Positions 43,285 to 52,345 are shown, numbered from the stretch's first letter. The stretch: 54,132 bases of DNA from JBBKWQ01 sp037969115 (GCA_037969115.1 JBBKWQ010000180.1:1-54132), one strand, 5' to 3'. Made by a program: numbers and translations. Notes: a model not told the origin generated them from the sequence alone.

Positions 43285-43826
43285 CCGCCGACGTCCAGAT
43301 CCAGACCGAACGGCTCGTGTTGCGCCGATGGACCGACGACGACCGTCATGCATTTCGCGCGCTGAACAGCGATCCTGCGGTGATGGCGACGATCGGACCC
43401 GTCATGAATCGGGAGCAGTCGGACGCCTTCATGGACCGGATCGACGGCCACTTCCGCGAGCACGGCTTCGGCCTGTGGTGCGTGGATCGCGACCGAGAAG
43501 TGCTCGGTTTCGCCGGATTGTCGCGTCCGTGGTTCCGAGACGGCGTCGAGATCGGTTGGCGAATGCGGTCGCGGTACTGGGGACACGGATACGCCACCGA
43601 GGCGGCCCGAGCGGCGTTGTCTGTCGGATTCGACCAGGTCGGGCTCGACGAGGTCGTCTCCTTCACAGCGATGATCAATCGTCGTTCCGAACGCGTGATG
43701 GAGAAAATCGGAATGATCCGAGATCATCAGGGCGACTTCGATCACCCATCGATACCAGCGGGGTCGGAACTGAGCGCACATGTGCTCTATCGGCTCAGCG
43801 CAGCACGGTACCGTGCACAGCTGTGA
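43281..43826 (+). CDS. GNAT-family N-acetyltransferase (RimJ/RimL-like)
   Basis: 181 residues. An N-terminal LQTERLVLRRWTDDD-like RimL start (here IQTERLVLRRWTDDD) is followed by the acetyl-CoA loop RSRYWGHGYATEAARAAL and AMINRRSERVMEKIGM. It probably acetylates a protein N-terminus or small amine; the substrate is unknown. GTG at 43281 overlaps the aroB stop and its stop overlaps the aroQ GTG, so it is wedged into the aro operon by coupled overlaps. Confidence 0.88.
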   Translation: MTADVQIQTERLVLRRWTDDDRHAFRALNSDPAVMATIGPVMNREQSDAFMDRIDGHFREHGFGLWCVDRDREVLGFAGLSRPWFRDGVEIGWRMRSRYWGHGYATEAARAALSVGFDQVGLDEVVSFTAMINRRSERVMEKIGMIRDHQGDFDHPSIPAGSELSAHVLYRLSAARYRAQL

Positions 43827-44281
43827 CCGGCGACGACGCGACGACGCAACGCAACGTGCTGCTCCTGCACGGGCCGAATCTGAACCTTCTCGGTGACCGC
43901 GAGCCCGAGATCTACGGCACGGCGACTCTCGCGGACTACGTCGCCCGCGCAACCGCGTCGGCAGCGGCGTTCGACCTGACGATCGAATCGTTCCAGAGCA
44001 ACCACGACGGTGAACTGGTCGACAAGATCCATTGGGCTCGTGGGCGCTGCGCCGCGATCATCATCAACCCGGGGGCGTTCACCCACTACGCGTGGTCGTT
44101 GCACGATGCGCTCGCGGCGTTCGACGGGCCGGTCGTCGAGCTGCACATCTCGAACCCGAACTCACGTGAACCCTGGCGACACACGAGCGTGATCGCTCCG
44201 GTCGCGACCGGATCAATCGTCGGGTTCGGCATGACCGGCTACGAACTCGCCGTCCGTGCCGTCGCCGACCGGTTGGGCTGA
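43823..44281 (+). CDS. aroQ: Type II 3-dehydroquinate dehydratase
   Basis: 152 residues. It converts 3-dehydroquinate to 3-dehydroshikimate as a dodecamer. Signatures: LLLHGPNLNLLGDREPEIYG (flexible loop with catalytic Arg and Tyr), SFQSNHDGELVDKIHWA, IINPGAFTHYAWSLHDAL, and VELHISNPNSREPWRHTS (His, Ser). GTG at 43823 overlaps the GNAT stop; pepQ begins 2 bases after the stop. Confidence 0.96.
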   Translation: MTGDDATTQRNVLLLHGPNLNLLGDREPEIYGTATLADYVARATASAAAFDLTIESFQSNHDGELVDKIHWARGRCAAIIINPGAFTHYAWSLHDALAAFDGPVVELHISNPNSREPWRHTSVIAPVATGSIVGFGMTGYELAVRAVADRLG

Positions 44282-44282
44282 G

Positions 44283-45413
44283 ATGTCAGGTCAGCCCGCG
44301 ACTCCTGCGCCGGCCTTTCCCGATCACGCGATCACAGCACGTGTCGACCGCGTGCGCGAACTCATGACGGTCGACGCGATGCTCGTCACCGACATCACGA
44401 ACATCCGCTGGCTCACCGGGTTCAGTGGCTCGAACGCTTGGGTGATCATTGACGCGAACCGCTTGATCTTCGGCACCGACGGACGGTATCGCGAACGAGC
44501 CGAGGCTGAACTGCGAACGGTCGGTGTCGACGCGGACATCGTCGTGGGTTTCTCCCAGCCGCAACAACTCGAACAGCTCGTGGTGGCGGCGCGTTCGGTG
44601 CAGGGGTCGCTCGGTGCCGAGTCCAGGCACCTGACCCACGCGAAATGGCAGGAACTCAGCCGTGACCTTGCCCTCGTCGCTGCGGATGGTCACGTCGAGC
44701 GGGCACGTCGCGTGAAGGACGCCGGCGAGATCGCACGGATCGCGTGGGCAGCCGAGCTCGCTTCGGCGGCGCTGCACGACGTCGCGCCCCTGCTCGCGGC
44801 CGAACCGACCGAGACCGATGTTCGTCGCGAGCTGGAGTACCGCATGCGCCTGCACGGAGCCGACGGTCCGAGCTACGACACGATCGTGGCAAGTGGACCC
44901 GACCATGCGGCACGTCCGCACCATGGGGCAACGGCCCGCCGAATCGTCGAGGGCGACCTGGTCGTGATCGACGTGGGCGCGCTCGTCGATGGTTACCACT
45001 CCGACATGACACGGACGTTCGTGGTCGGCGACCCGACAGATGAACAACTCGACACGTACGACCTCGTCAGGCGATCGCAGCTCGAGGGCCTCAGCGTGAT
45101 CGGCCCCGACGTGTCAGCCCGCGACGTCGACGCGGCGTGTCGGGGCGTGTTCGTCGACGCCGGACGGGCCGAGATGTTCCTCCACGGCACCGGTCACGGA
45201 GTGGGGCTCCTGATCCACGAAGACCCCTTCATGGCGACAACGAGCACCGCCACGCTCGTGGCCGGCGACGTGGTAACGGTCGAACCGGGCCTCTATCGTG
45301 TCGGCTTCGGAGGCGTTCGCATCGAAGACCTCGTCGTGGTGACCGAAGACGGGCACCGCAACCTCACTGACTTCCGCAAGGACACCCCATGCCCATCACC
45401 ACCAACGACCTGA
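44283..45413 (+). CDS. pepQ: M24-family Xaa-Pro aminopeptidase/dipeptidase
   Basis: 376 residues, creatinase/prolidase fold. The N-terminal domain (about 15-150) includes ITNIRWLTGFSGSNAWVII. The catalytic domain has metal ligands in VIDVGALVDGYHSDMTRTF (two Asp), HGTGHGVGL (His), VEPGLY (Glu) and VRIEDLVVV (Glu). It cleaves Xaa-Pro bonds. ATG at 44283 directly follows the aroQ stop. The last 25 bases overlap efp, so the tail (KDTPCPSPPTT) is partly forced by that overlap. Confidence 0.92.
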   Translation: MSGQPATPAPAFPDHAITARVDRVRELMTVDAMLVTDITNIRWLTGFSGSNAWVIIDANRLIFGTDGRYRERAEAELRTVGVDADIVVGFSQPQQLEQLVVAARSVQGSLGAESRHLTHAKWQELSRDLALVAADGHVERARRVKDAGEIARIAWAAELASAALHDVAPLLAAEPTETDVRRELEYRMRLHGADGPSYDTIVASGPDHAARPHHGATARRIVEGDLVVIDVGALVDGYHSDMTRTFVVGDPTDEQLDTYDLVRRSQLEGLSVIGPDVSARDVDAACRGVFVDAGRAEMFLHGTGHGVGLLIHEDPFMATTSTATLVAGDVVTVEPGLYRVGFGGVRIEDLVVVTEDGHRNLTDFRKDTPCPSPPTT

Positions 45414-45949
45414 AGACCGGGATCACACTCGAACTCGACAACGGTCTCTTCCAGGTCATCGAGTTCCAACACGTCAAGCCCGGCAAGGGCAGCGCCTTCG
45501 TGCGAACGAAACTCCGCAACGTCAAGACCGGCAACGTCTTCGATCGCACGTTCAACGCAGGCGTCAAGGTGGAACAAGCGATCATCAGCCGCGACGACAT
45601 GCAGTTCTTGTACCGCGACGCCGACGACTACGTGTTCATGAACAACTCCACCTACGAGCAGATGAATGTGACGCCCGAGGCCCTCGGCGAGACCGCCGAC
45701 TACCTGATCGAGGGGATGTCCGCGCAGGTTGCCTTCTTCGACGGCGAGATCATCGGTGTCGAGATCGCGGCGTCGGTCGAACTCGAGATCACCGAAACGG
45801 AGCCGGGCGTCCAGGGTGACCGCGTCTCCGGCGGCCGCAAGCCGGCCACGCTCGAGACCGGAAGAGTCGTGCAGGTTCCGCTGTTCATCGAGCAAGGCGA
45901 CCGCATCAAGGTCGACACGCGCTCGGGCGACTACATCACGCGGGTCTGA
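45389..45949 (+). CDS. efp: Elongation factor P
   Basis: 186 residues, three beta-barrel domains. It relieves ribosome stalling at polyproline. The tip loop KPGKGSAFVRTKLRN places Lys33 where EF-P is modified in some bacteria. The C-terminal VPLFIEQGDRIKVDTRSGDYITRV is the standard ending. It starts inside pepQ (25-base overlap) and lies 2 bases before nusB. Confidence 0.97.
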   Translation: MPITTNDLKTGITLELDNGLFQVIEFQHVKPGKGSAFVRTKLRNVKTGNVFDRTFNAGVKVEQAIISRDDMQFLYRDADDYVFMNNSTYEQMNVTPEALGETADYLIEGMSAQVAFFDGEIIGVEIAASVELEITETEPGVQGDRVSGGRKPATLETGRVVQVPLFIEQGDRIKVDTRSGDYITRV

Positions 45950-45950
45950 C

Positions 45951-46370
45951 ATGGATCGCCCCGACGAGCGCTCGGATGCCCGTGAACGCGCGCTCTACCT
46001 GCTGTACGAGGCGCACAGCAAGGCGATCGCTCCGGCTGCCACGATCGAACTGCAGGTGATCGAGCCTGACGAGTTGACGACGGAGCTCGTCGAGGGGGTG
46101 GGTCGACGTTGCGCCGAACTCGACGCGCTCATCGCCGGGCGAGCAAAGGGCTGGACCCTGAAGCGTATGCCGGTGCTCGACCTGAACGTGATGCGGTTGG
46201 CCGCCTACGAGCTGGTCGCCCGCCCCGATGTGCCGGTGGCCGTGGTGCTGAACGAAGCGGTCGAGCTGGCGAAACGGTTCTCCACCGACGACAGCGGGCG
46301 ATTCGTCAACGGCGTACTCGCTGCGATCGCAGTCGACGTGCGCGGGTCGTCGCAAGCCGACGACGACTAA
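45951..46370 (+). CDS. nusB: Transcription antitermination factor NusB
   Basis: 139 residues, all-helical. SDARERALYLLYEAH at the start, LVEGVGRRCAELDALI, MPVLDLNVMRLAAYEL and the C-terminal VVLNEAVELAKRFSTDDSGRFVNGVLAAIA are diagnostic. It acts with NusE on rRNA boxA. In most Actinobacteria pyrR follows nearby; here a 6-kb insert intervenes. The tail is acidic (QADDD), and its stop TAA lies inside a TAACCT -10-like hexamer. Confidence 0.95.
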   Translation: MDRPDERSDARERALYLLYEAHSKAIAPAATIELQVIEPDELTTELVEGVGRRCAELDALIAGRAKGWTLKRMPVLDLNVMRLAAYELVARPDVPVAVVLNEAVELAKRFSTDDSGRFVNGVLAAIAVDVRGSSQADDD

Positions 46371-46373
46371 CCT
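46368..46373 (+). promoter_or_regulatory. Candidate leaderless -10 (TAACCT) for the GT-C-like pair
   Basis: Ends 7 bases before the GTG at 46380. Its TAA is the nusB stop codon. Confidence 0.35.
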
Positions 46374-46379
46374 CCGCCC

Positions 46380-47708
46380 GTGCGATTTCGGCAGACGATG
46401 CGTCGGTGGGACGTGCCGCGCACCGTTGTGGTGCTGCTTTCCGGCCTGTGGTTGGTTCGTCTGCTCGGGGCGCCATGGTCGACGCGCTTCGCTCCGACGT
46501 TCCCGGACTCGGCGTCATACCTGCGGGTGAGCTCCCTGGGCCCACTCTCCCGCCACTTCTGGTTCGGTGAGCGACCGCCCACCTACCCGCTGGTGCTGTG
46601 GCTACTGGGCAACGAGAGCAGACTCGTCGTCCTGACGCAGGGCGTGGCGTACGTGGCGGCGTTCGTTTGGCTGGGAGCGGTGATGTCGCAGCGCATCACC
46701 AACCGGGTTGTTGCGGGCGTGGCGATCACGTTCCTCGTGCTGATCGCTCTCGAGGCTCGATGGTCGCTGTGGAACACGCTGTTGCTCACCGAATCGCTGT
46801 CCATCAGCCTCGCCGTCGCCGGCGTTGCGGCGTGGTGGCAGTTCGTCGCCGAACCCTCGAGGTTCCGGATTTCTGCTGCTGCGGTCATCACCATGGCGTG
46901 GGTACTGTTGCGCGACTCCAACGCGGTGACGCTCGGCGTGGTTGCTGTGCCGGCACTCGTGGTGGCAGTCGTGCTGAACCGGCGCTCGCCGAACGACATT
47001 CGGTTGTGGTCGATTTTCGGGCTGTCTGGCGTGGTCGTGGCAGTGGTGCTGTCCGGCGTGGGACAACTGGTCTCGGATCGGGGGGAGACATCGTTCCACA
47101 ACAACGTCGGGCTTCGATGGCTCGTCGACGACGAGATGACAACGTATTTCGCGGCGCACGGCATGCCCGTCGACGACGCACTGTTCGCGCGTCGTGGCGG
47201 TGATGCATGGCGCGATGGCGAGGCGTTTCTTCGTGATCCCGAGTTGAGCGACTACCGGGCGTGGGCCGACGGACGAGGGCGCATCGTTCTCGCCCGCTCG
47301 CTCGTCGAGCGCGCCGACTGGTGGGCCGACGTGTTGACCGACGACCTGCGGCGTGCCGTGCTCACCGACTACTCGTCGTACGACATGTTCGGCGTCGAGG
47401 GACGGCTGCCCGATCGACTGCTCGGTCCATTCGACCCCGTTGCAACACCCGCGATCATGCTGTTCATGGCGATCGCCACGTCCACTTCGGTCGTTTCGGC
47501 ATGGCGACGGCGCCACGCGCTCGGCTGGCTCGTCGCGTTCCTCGTCGTCGCTGCGTGGTCCGATGTGTATCTGTCGCTCGTCGGCGACGCCGTCGAGGTC
47601 GTACGACACCTCATGGCACCCCTGCACCGGGTCGCGGTCGTCACCGTGGTTGCCCTGGCGATCGGTGTCGACTCGCTCCTCGAACCGGAACGGGAACGAG
47701 CAGAATGA
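46380..47708 (+). CDS. Polytopic membrane protein, GT-C glycosyltransferase-like
   Basis: 442 residues with about 9-10 hydrophobic helices. The first outer loop has FPDSASYLRV, a candidate GT-C acidic motif, and a later outer segment (about 245-320) is hydrophilic (DEMTTYFAAHGMPVDD). This layout fits GT-C lipid-linked sugar transferases, but no signature is decisive. GTG at 46380 has TAACCT ending 7 bases upstream, inside the nusB stop. The stop overlaps the next gene's ATG by 4 bases, so the two are coupled. Confidence 0.7.
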   Translation: MRFRQTMRRWDVPRTVVVLLSGLWLVRLLGAPWSTRFAPTFPDSASYLRVSSLGPLSRHFWFGERPPTYPLVLWLLGNESRLVVLTQGVAYVAAFVWLGAVMSQRITNRVVAGVAITFLVLIALEARWSLWNTLLLTESLSISLAVAGVAAWWQFVAEPSRFRISAAAVITMAWVLLRDSNAVTLGVVAVPALVVAVVLNRRSPNDIRLWSIFGLSGVVVAVVLSGVGQLVSDRGETSFHNNVGLRWLVDDEMTTYFAAHGMPVDDALFARRGGDAWRDGEAFLRDPELSDYRAWADGRGRIVLARSLVERADWWADVLTDDLRRAVLTDYSSYDMFGVEGRLPDRLLGPFDPVATPAIMLFMAIATSTSVVSAWRRRHALGWLVAFLVVAAWSDVYLSLVGDAVEVVRHLMAPLHRVAVVTVVALAIGVDSLLEPERERAE

Positions 47709-49795
47709 ATTCAGAGCCGTTCGTCGACCGGGCGCTCGACTGGTTCGATCGTTGGTTCAATCCGATCGCGGTGGCGACGCTGGGCGTCATCGCTGCGATC
47801 GCCCTGTTCTACATGGAGACCAGCGCAGCCAACTACGACCCCCAGTACATGCGTGTGCTCGTCGAGCGAACGATGCGATTCGGTGGCACGTATTACGAGA
47901 ACGGTATCCACAACAAAGGTCCACTCGAACCCGTCATCTACGAGCTCGCCGGTCGCATCGGTGGTCGGGACGGCTTCTGGTTCGTGATCGCCGGTTTCAC
48001 GATGATCGCCAGCGTCTTGATCGGCGCGACGAGCGCGGCCATCGCGATGAAGTGTGGAGCGCCGCGTGTCGTGGCCTGGTCGGTTGCGGCCGCGGTGGTC
48101 GCGCACTTCACGTTGTCCGACGCCGATTACGCAGGGGTGTTGTATTCGAGAAACATCACCGTGACGTTGCTCTGCGTTGCGGTGCTCGTCGTCCTGAGCG
48201 ACTCGCTGTGGGTCTCAGAACGACGAGTCGCACTCGCCGTGGCTGTCACGGCGATCGCGTTCGGCCTGGCGGTACAGACGCTTCTGACGACGGCGTTTCC
48301 GGTGGTCTCCGTCGGTGGCTGGGCGATCTGGCTGCGTCGTGGAGAACGGGTCCGCGGCCGTCCGGTCTGGTTGGCCCTGCCGGCGGTCTCGCTCGTCGTG
48401 TTGCTGTGTGCGCCGCTGTGGTATCTCGTCCGCGGGGCATGGACACCGTTCATCGATGGCTGGTGGACCTATGCCCGCTTCATGAGCACGGCCACCGGCC
48501 GCGGGTTGGGTGAGCAGCTCAGCCTGGGGTGGGATTCGTTCGGGGAGTACTACGGCGAACGTCCCGAGGTCGCTGCGCCGGTTGTGCTCTTTCTCGTCGT
48601 GTTGATGTTCGGCTTGCGCCGATTCGACTGGCAACAGCGGGCACTGCGGATGATGCTGATCGGTTGGTGGCTCGGGGCGTGGGTCGAACTGATCCTGAGC
48701 CAACGGTATTCGTCGCACTACTACTCGATCCTTGCGGTGCCCACCGCGCTCATGATTGCAGTGCTCGTCGGCGATGTTTCGACGGCACTCGGCCTCGCTC
48801 GACGGGATCTGCGTGCCTTCGTGGTGTTACCGCTCGTCGCCACCTTCCTGGCGATCCAGATCGGTGGCACGTCAGGGTTTCGGTCGGGTCTCACCCTCGC
48901 CAGCCAGGTCGATCGTCCCAGTGACTTCACGGAACGTCGAGACATCGGCCTCGACGGTCGGCATCGGGCGGTGCGGGCGATGATGCAGCTGGTCTCGGAA
49001 CCGGCCGACCCGGTGCTCATGTGGACGAGCTTTCCCTGGCCGTACCTGAACTACGACCGGGTTCCGGCCTCCCGGTACATCTGGAAGAACTTCCTGCTCG
49101 GCGAGATCTACCTGGCCGAATCAGGGCCTCAGTACGTCCTGCCCGGAACCTGGAAGACCTTCGCCGCCGACGTCGAGCGGACCGACCCGACATCCTTCGT
49201 CGTGGAGGCGGCGAACCCGGTGGTTGCCGACACTCCCTTCGCGGAGCTGGTCGACCGGAAGTTCACCACCGCATTCAACGACGACTCGATCACCCTCGGA
49301 TTTCGTCGCGACCTTGCCGAGTGGTTGTTCGGCGACCCCGTCGGCGCTCGGTCGTCCGACCTGGGACGCGAGATCCTGGTCGATGTCGGCGAACCGGTTG
49401 CGCTGGCGCGGGGCACATGCACTCGTCTCGACGCTGTCGCTCGTTTCACTGACCCCGGCGAGGGTGGTTCCATCTCGTTTTCCGTCGGGGGCTCACCCAC
49501 CGCCGACACACCGGCCAGGATCGAGATGAACAGCGACACCCTGGGCAACGCCACGGTGACATCGCGACCTCAGGGTCGGACCGACCTGAACCACCAGATC
49601 GAGATCACCGGTTCTGTCGACTTCACGGTCGTCGCCGGCGCACGCTCCGTGGTGTTGGTGATCGGTGGGGCAATCGTCGGTGCCGTCGAGATCGACGAGT
49701 CGCAGCCCATCACGATCATGAGCAACGCAGGCCGAGTCTCGGTCGACGACCTCCAGATCTCCGACCCGATCGCCGGGTCCGGCTGCGGGCGCTGA
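47705..49795 (+). CDS. Large polytopic membrane protein with extracytoplasmic C-terminal domain, GT-C-like
   Basis: 696 residues. About 11 helices occupy residues 20-400, and the remaining 300 residues form a soluble beta-rich domain ending in DLQISDPIAGSGCG. The first outer loop has SAANYDPQYMRVL and NGIHNKGPLEPVIY, like the acidic and KGP/KPP motifs of GT39/GT83-type transferases. It probably transfers a sugar from a polyprenyl donor to an envelope acceptor; this is inference. The start overlaps the upstream gene by 4 bases. The stop faces the convergent amidohydrolase gene across 33 bases. Confidence 0.72.
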   Translation: MNSEPFVDRALDWFDRWFNPIAVATLGVIAAIALFYMETSAANYDPQYMRVLVERTMRFGGTYYENGIHNKGPLEPVIYELAGRIGGRDGFWFVIAGFTMIASVLIGATSAAIAMKCGAPRVVAWSVAAAVVAHFTLSDADYAGVLYSRNITVTLLCVAVLVVLSDSLWVSERRVALAVAVTAIAFGLAVQTLLTTAFPVVSVGGWAIWLRRGERVRGRPVWLALPAVSLVVLLCAPLWYLVRGAWTPFIDGWWTYARFMSTATGRGLGEQLSLGWDSFGEYYGERPEVAAPVVLFLVVLMFGLRRFDWQQRALRMMLIGWWLGAWVELILSQRYSSHYYSILAVPTALMIAVLVGDVSTALGLARRDLRAFVVLPLVATFLAIQIGGTSGFRSGLTLASQVDRPSDFTERRDIGLDGRHRAVRAMMQLVSEPADPVLMWTSFPWPYLNYDRVPASRYIWKNFLLGEIYLAESGPQYVLPGTWKTFAADVERTDPTSFVVEAANPVVADTPFAELVDRKFTTAFNDDSITLGFRRDLAEWLFGDPVGARSSDLGREILVDVGEPVALARGTCTRLDAVARFTDPGEGGSISFSVGGSPTADTPARIEMNSDTLGNATVTSRPQGRTDLNHQIEITGSVDFTVVAGARSVVLVIGGAIVGAVEIDESQPITIMSNAGRVSVDDLQISDPIAGSGCGR

Positions 49796-49828
49796 CCACT
49801 GACGACGCGAGCGGCGCCTGGACAGCGA

Positions 49829-51526
49829 TCAGCGTGGCCCGCGGAGCAGCCGCCCGGGCAGCTCGCCGGTGAATTCGTCGTCGACGACCGTCTCGACACC
49901 ACCCACGATCGTGTGGCGGTATCCATCCGCCTTCTGGACGAGACGCCGAGCACCCGCAGGCAGGTCGTACGCCATGCGCGGCTTCCCGAACGAGTGGGTG
50001 TCGTAGTCGATGACGTTGATGTCGGCGCGCAGTCCCGGAGCCAGTACGCCACGGTCGGTCAGCCCGTACAAGCTGGCGGTGTCGTGGGTCTGTCGGCGGA
50101 CCACGTGTTCGAGCGGGAGTTTCGGTCCGCGCGAGCGATCACGCGTCCAGTGGGTGAGCATGAACGTCGGCGTTCCGCCATCGCAGATGACTCGACAGTG
50201 AGCCCCGGCATCGGCGAGACCCATACGGGTCGACGGGTGCTGCTGAACCTCGTAGATGAACGACAGGTCGCCGTAGGCATAGTTGAAGAACGGCGCGTAC
50301 AACATGCCGTGGCCGTCGTGAGCGAGGAGCTGGTCGACGATCAAGTCGATGGGGGAGAGGTTCTCGCGTTCGGCGACCGCTCCGATCGACTCCTCGACAC
50401 AGGGCTCGTAGTCGATGTCGCCGTCGGCGACGGCCCAGGTCTTCCACAGCGTGGCGAGCACGAGTTTGGCGAAGGTGCCGTCGTCGTCCGGGAGCTGCAC
50501 GATCCGTCTGCGGAAGGCCGGGTCACGCAGCGCGTTGCACTGTTCGGCGTGGTCGAGATGGGCGATCTCTGCGTAGACGGGATGGAACATCAGCGGGTGG
50601 TAGCTGCCCTCGAGACACATGAGCAATCCGACCGTTCGGCCCGGCACCTGCGCGACGATCGGAACCCCGGCCGCCCGCGCATCGTCGAGCTTGCCGAGCA
50701 CCGTTCGCCAGACTTCGGGATGCTGGTCGGGCTGGTTGAGGTTCACGCTGACCGTTCGCCCCGTGCGGCGCGCCAGCTCGTACATCCACGTCCACTCGGG
50801 ACCGGGCACGTCGGCGTGATCGGGGGCGAACTGGAACACGCCGTGACCCATGGCCTCGGCGATGCCGAGGAGCTCGTCGGCGTGGGCATGTGTACCCGGC
50901 ACGAGTGCACCGGACTTCGATCGGTGCAACGGTGTTCTCGATGTGGAGAACCCCAACGCGCCATGACGGAGTCCCTCGGCGACGATGGCTGCCATGGCTG
51001 CGATGTCGTCGGCAGTGGCCGGATCGTCGGCGGTGCCGCGATCGCCCATGACGTATCCGCGCACAGCGCCATGTGGCACCTGGGCGCCGATGTCGATGGC
51101 GTACCGTCGCGCGTCGAGCGCGTCGAGGTATTCCGGAAACGTCTCCCACTCCCACTGGATGCCTTCGGTCATGGCCGCGCCCGGAATGTCTTCGACGCCT
51201 TCCATCATGTCGATGAGCCAGTCGTGGCGATCGCGCTCAGCCGGCGCGAATCCGACACCGCAGTTACCCATGACCGCCGTGGTCACGCCGTGCCATGACG
51301 ACGGTGTGAGGAACGGGTCCCACGACGCCTGGGCGTCGTAGTGGGTGTGCACATCGACGAAACCAGGCGTCACGAGCAGATCGGTGGCGTCGATCACACG
51401 TCTGGCTGTTCCGACGTCGCGACCGACCTCGGTGATGATGCCCTGATCGACGGCGAGGTCGGCGCGTGTGCGCTGGCCTCCGGAACCATCGACGACGAGA
51501 CCTCCGAACACCACGAGATCGTGCAT
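49829..51526 (-). CDS. Amidohydrolase (N-acyl-D-amino-acid deacylase/D-aminoacylase family)
   Basis: 565 residues, metal-dependent TIM barrel. The N-terminal LVVFGGLVVDGSGGQRTRADLAV composite domain leads to the metal motif TPGFVDVHTHYDAQASWDP and the family-typical AVMGNCGVGFAP; later AGAHCRVICDGG and the VRRQTHDTASLYGLTDRGVLAPGLRADINVID C-terminal barrel closure. The substrate could be N-acyl-D-amino acids or related amides. TAGGAT ends 8 bases before the ATG at 51526. It sits against the direction of the flanking aro/pyr genes and diverges from the SDR gene. Confidence 0.87.
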   Translation of the reverse strand: MHDLVVFGGLVVDGSGGQRTRADLAVDQGIITEVGRDVGTARRVIDATDLLVTPGFVDVHTHYDAQASWDPFLTPSSWHGVTTAVMGNCGVGFAPAERDRHDWLIDMMEGVEDIPGAAMTEGIQWEWETFPEYLDALDARRYAIDIGAQVPHGAVRGYVMGDRGTADDPATADDIAAMAAIVAEGLRHGALGFSTSRTPLHRSKSGALVPGTHAHADELLGIAEAMGHGVFQFAPDHADVPGPEWTWMYELARRTGRTVSVNLNQPDQHPEVWRTVLGKLDDARAAGVPIVAQVPGRTVGLLMCLEGSYHPLMFHPVYAEIAHLDHAEQCNALRDPAFRRRIVQLPDDDGTFAKLVLATLWKTWAVADGDIDYEPCVEESIGAVAERENLSPIDLIVDQLLAHDGHGMLYAPFFNYAYGDLSFIYEVQQHPSTRMGLADAGAHCRVICDGGTPTFMLTHWTRDRSRGPKLPLEHVVRRQTHDTASLYGLTDRGVLAPGLRADINVIDYDTHSFGKPRMAYDLPAGARRLVQKADGYRHTIVGGVETVVDDEFTGELPGRLLRGPR

Positions 51527-51533
51527 GGGCCGG

Positions 51534-51539
51534 ATCCTA
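51534..51539 (-). promoter_or_regulatory. Candidate leaderless -10 (TAGGAT) for the amidohydrolase gene
   Basis: Ends 8 bases before the ATG at 51526. Confidence 0.4.
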
Positions 51540-51582
51540 ATCGTGGCCGAGTCGACCCTCGGCTGCCCAGTCGGGTCCGCTC

Positions 51583-51588
51583 TATGCT
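51583..51588 (+). promoter_or_regulatory. Candidate leaderless -10 (TATGCT) for the SDR pseudogene
   Basis: Ends 7 bases before the ATG at 51595. Confidence 0.35.
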
Positions 51589-51594
51589 CATCGG

Positions 51595-52345
51595 ATGGAG
51601 AGTGAACATCTGCCGTCGTTTTCGCTGCGCGGTCAAGTGGCGCTCGTCACGGGGGCGAGTCGGGGTATCGGCCGCGGCCAGAGCGACGGTCGCTGTGACA
51701 GCGCGTTCGTCGGCCGATGCGGCCGCGGTCGCCGACGGGGTGAACGCGGTGGGTGGTTCGGCGACGGCACACCAGCTCGACGTCGCCGACGTCGGGTCGA
51801 TCGGGCGCGCCATCTCCGATGTCGTGGCCCGACACGGTCGACTCGACGTGCTCGTCGCCAACGCCGGGCTCGGCGCGAATCACGCCGCTCTCGACGTCAC
51901 CGAAGCGGACTGGGACGAGATGATGGACGTGAACGCCAAGGGTCTGTTTTTCACGGCACAGGCGGCGGCACGCGAGATGGTGCCGCGACGATCTGGCCGG
52001 ATCATCGCGATCAGTTCGCAGGCCTCGTTGGTCGGCATCCCCGATCACGCGGTCTACTGCGCCTCGAAGGGGGCGGTCAATCAGTTCGTGCGAGTCCTCG
52101 CGCTCGAGTGGGGAGCGCTCGGCGTGACGGTCAACGCCGTTGCGCCGACCTTCATCTACACGCCCGGAACCGCCGAGCGACTCGATGACCCCGACTACCT
52201 GCGGAGTGTGGTCGACCGGATTCCGATCGGTCGAGTCGGCGCGATCGCCGACGTTGCGGGCGCCGTGGTGTACCTCGCGTCCGAGGCCGGCTCGATGGTG
52301 AACGGAGCGATCCTTCCCGTCGACGGGGGCTGGACCGCGCAGTAG
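51595..52345 (+). pseudogene. Short-chain dehydrogenase/reductase, frameshifted
   Basis: An ATG at 51595 (TATGCT ends 7 bases upstream) opens a normal SDR N-terminus: VALVTGASRGIGR with the NAD(P) motif. From about 51676 this frame becomes nonsense, and the SDR sequence resumes in the +1 frame with ARATVAVTARS, then LVANAGLG, IIAISSQAS, YCASK (YxxxK) and a good C-terminal ILPVDGGWTAQ to the stop at 52345. Between GIGR and ATVAVTAR an intact SDR has about 10 residues; only 7 bases remain, so about 23 bases are missing. Either a real deletion or an assembly collapse in GC-rich DNA; other frames offer no good start. The substrate is unknown. Confidence 0.85.

Noticed and set aside
49913..51298. 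461-codon open frame antisense to the amidohydrolase
   Set aside because: No recognisable domain; the minus strand encodes HTHYDAQ and other amidohydrolase motifs over the whole region.
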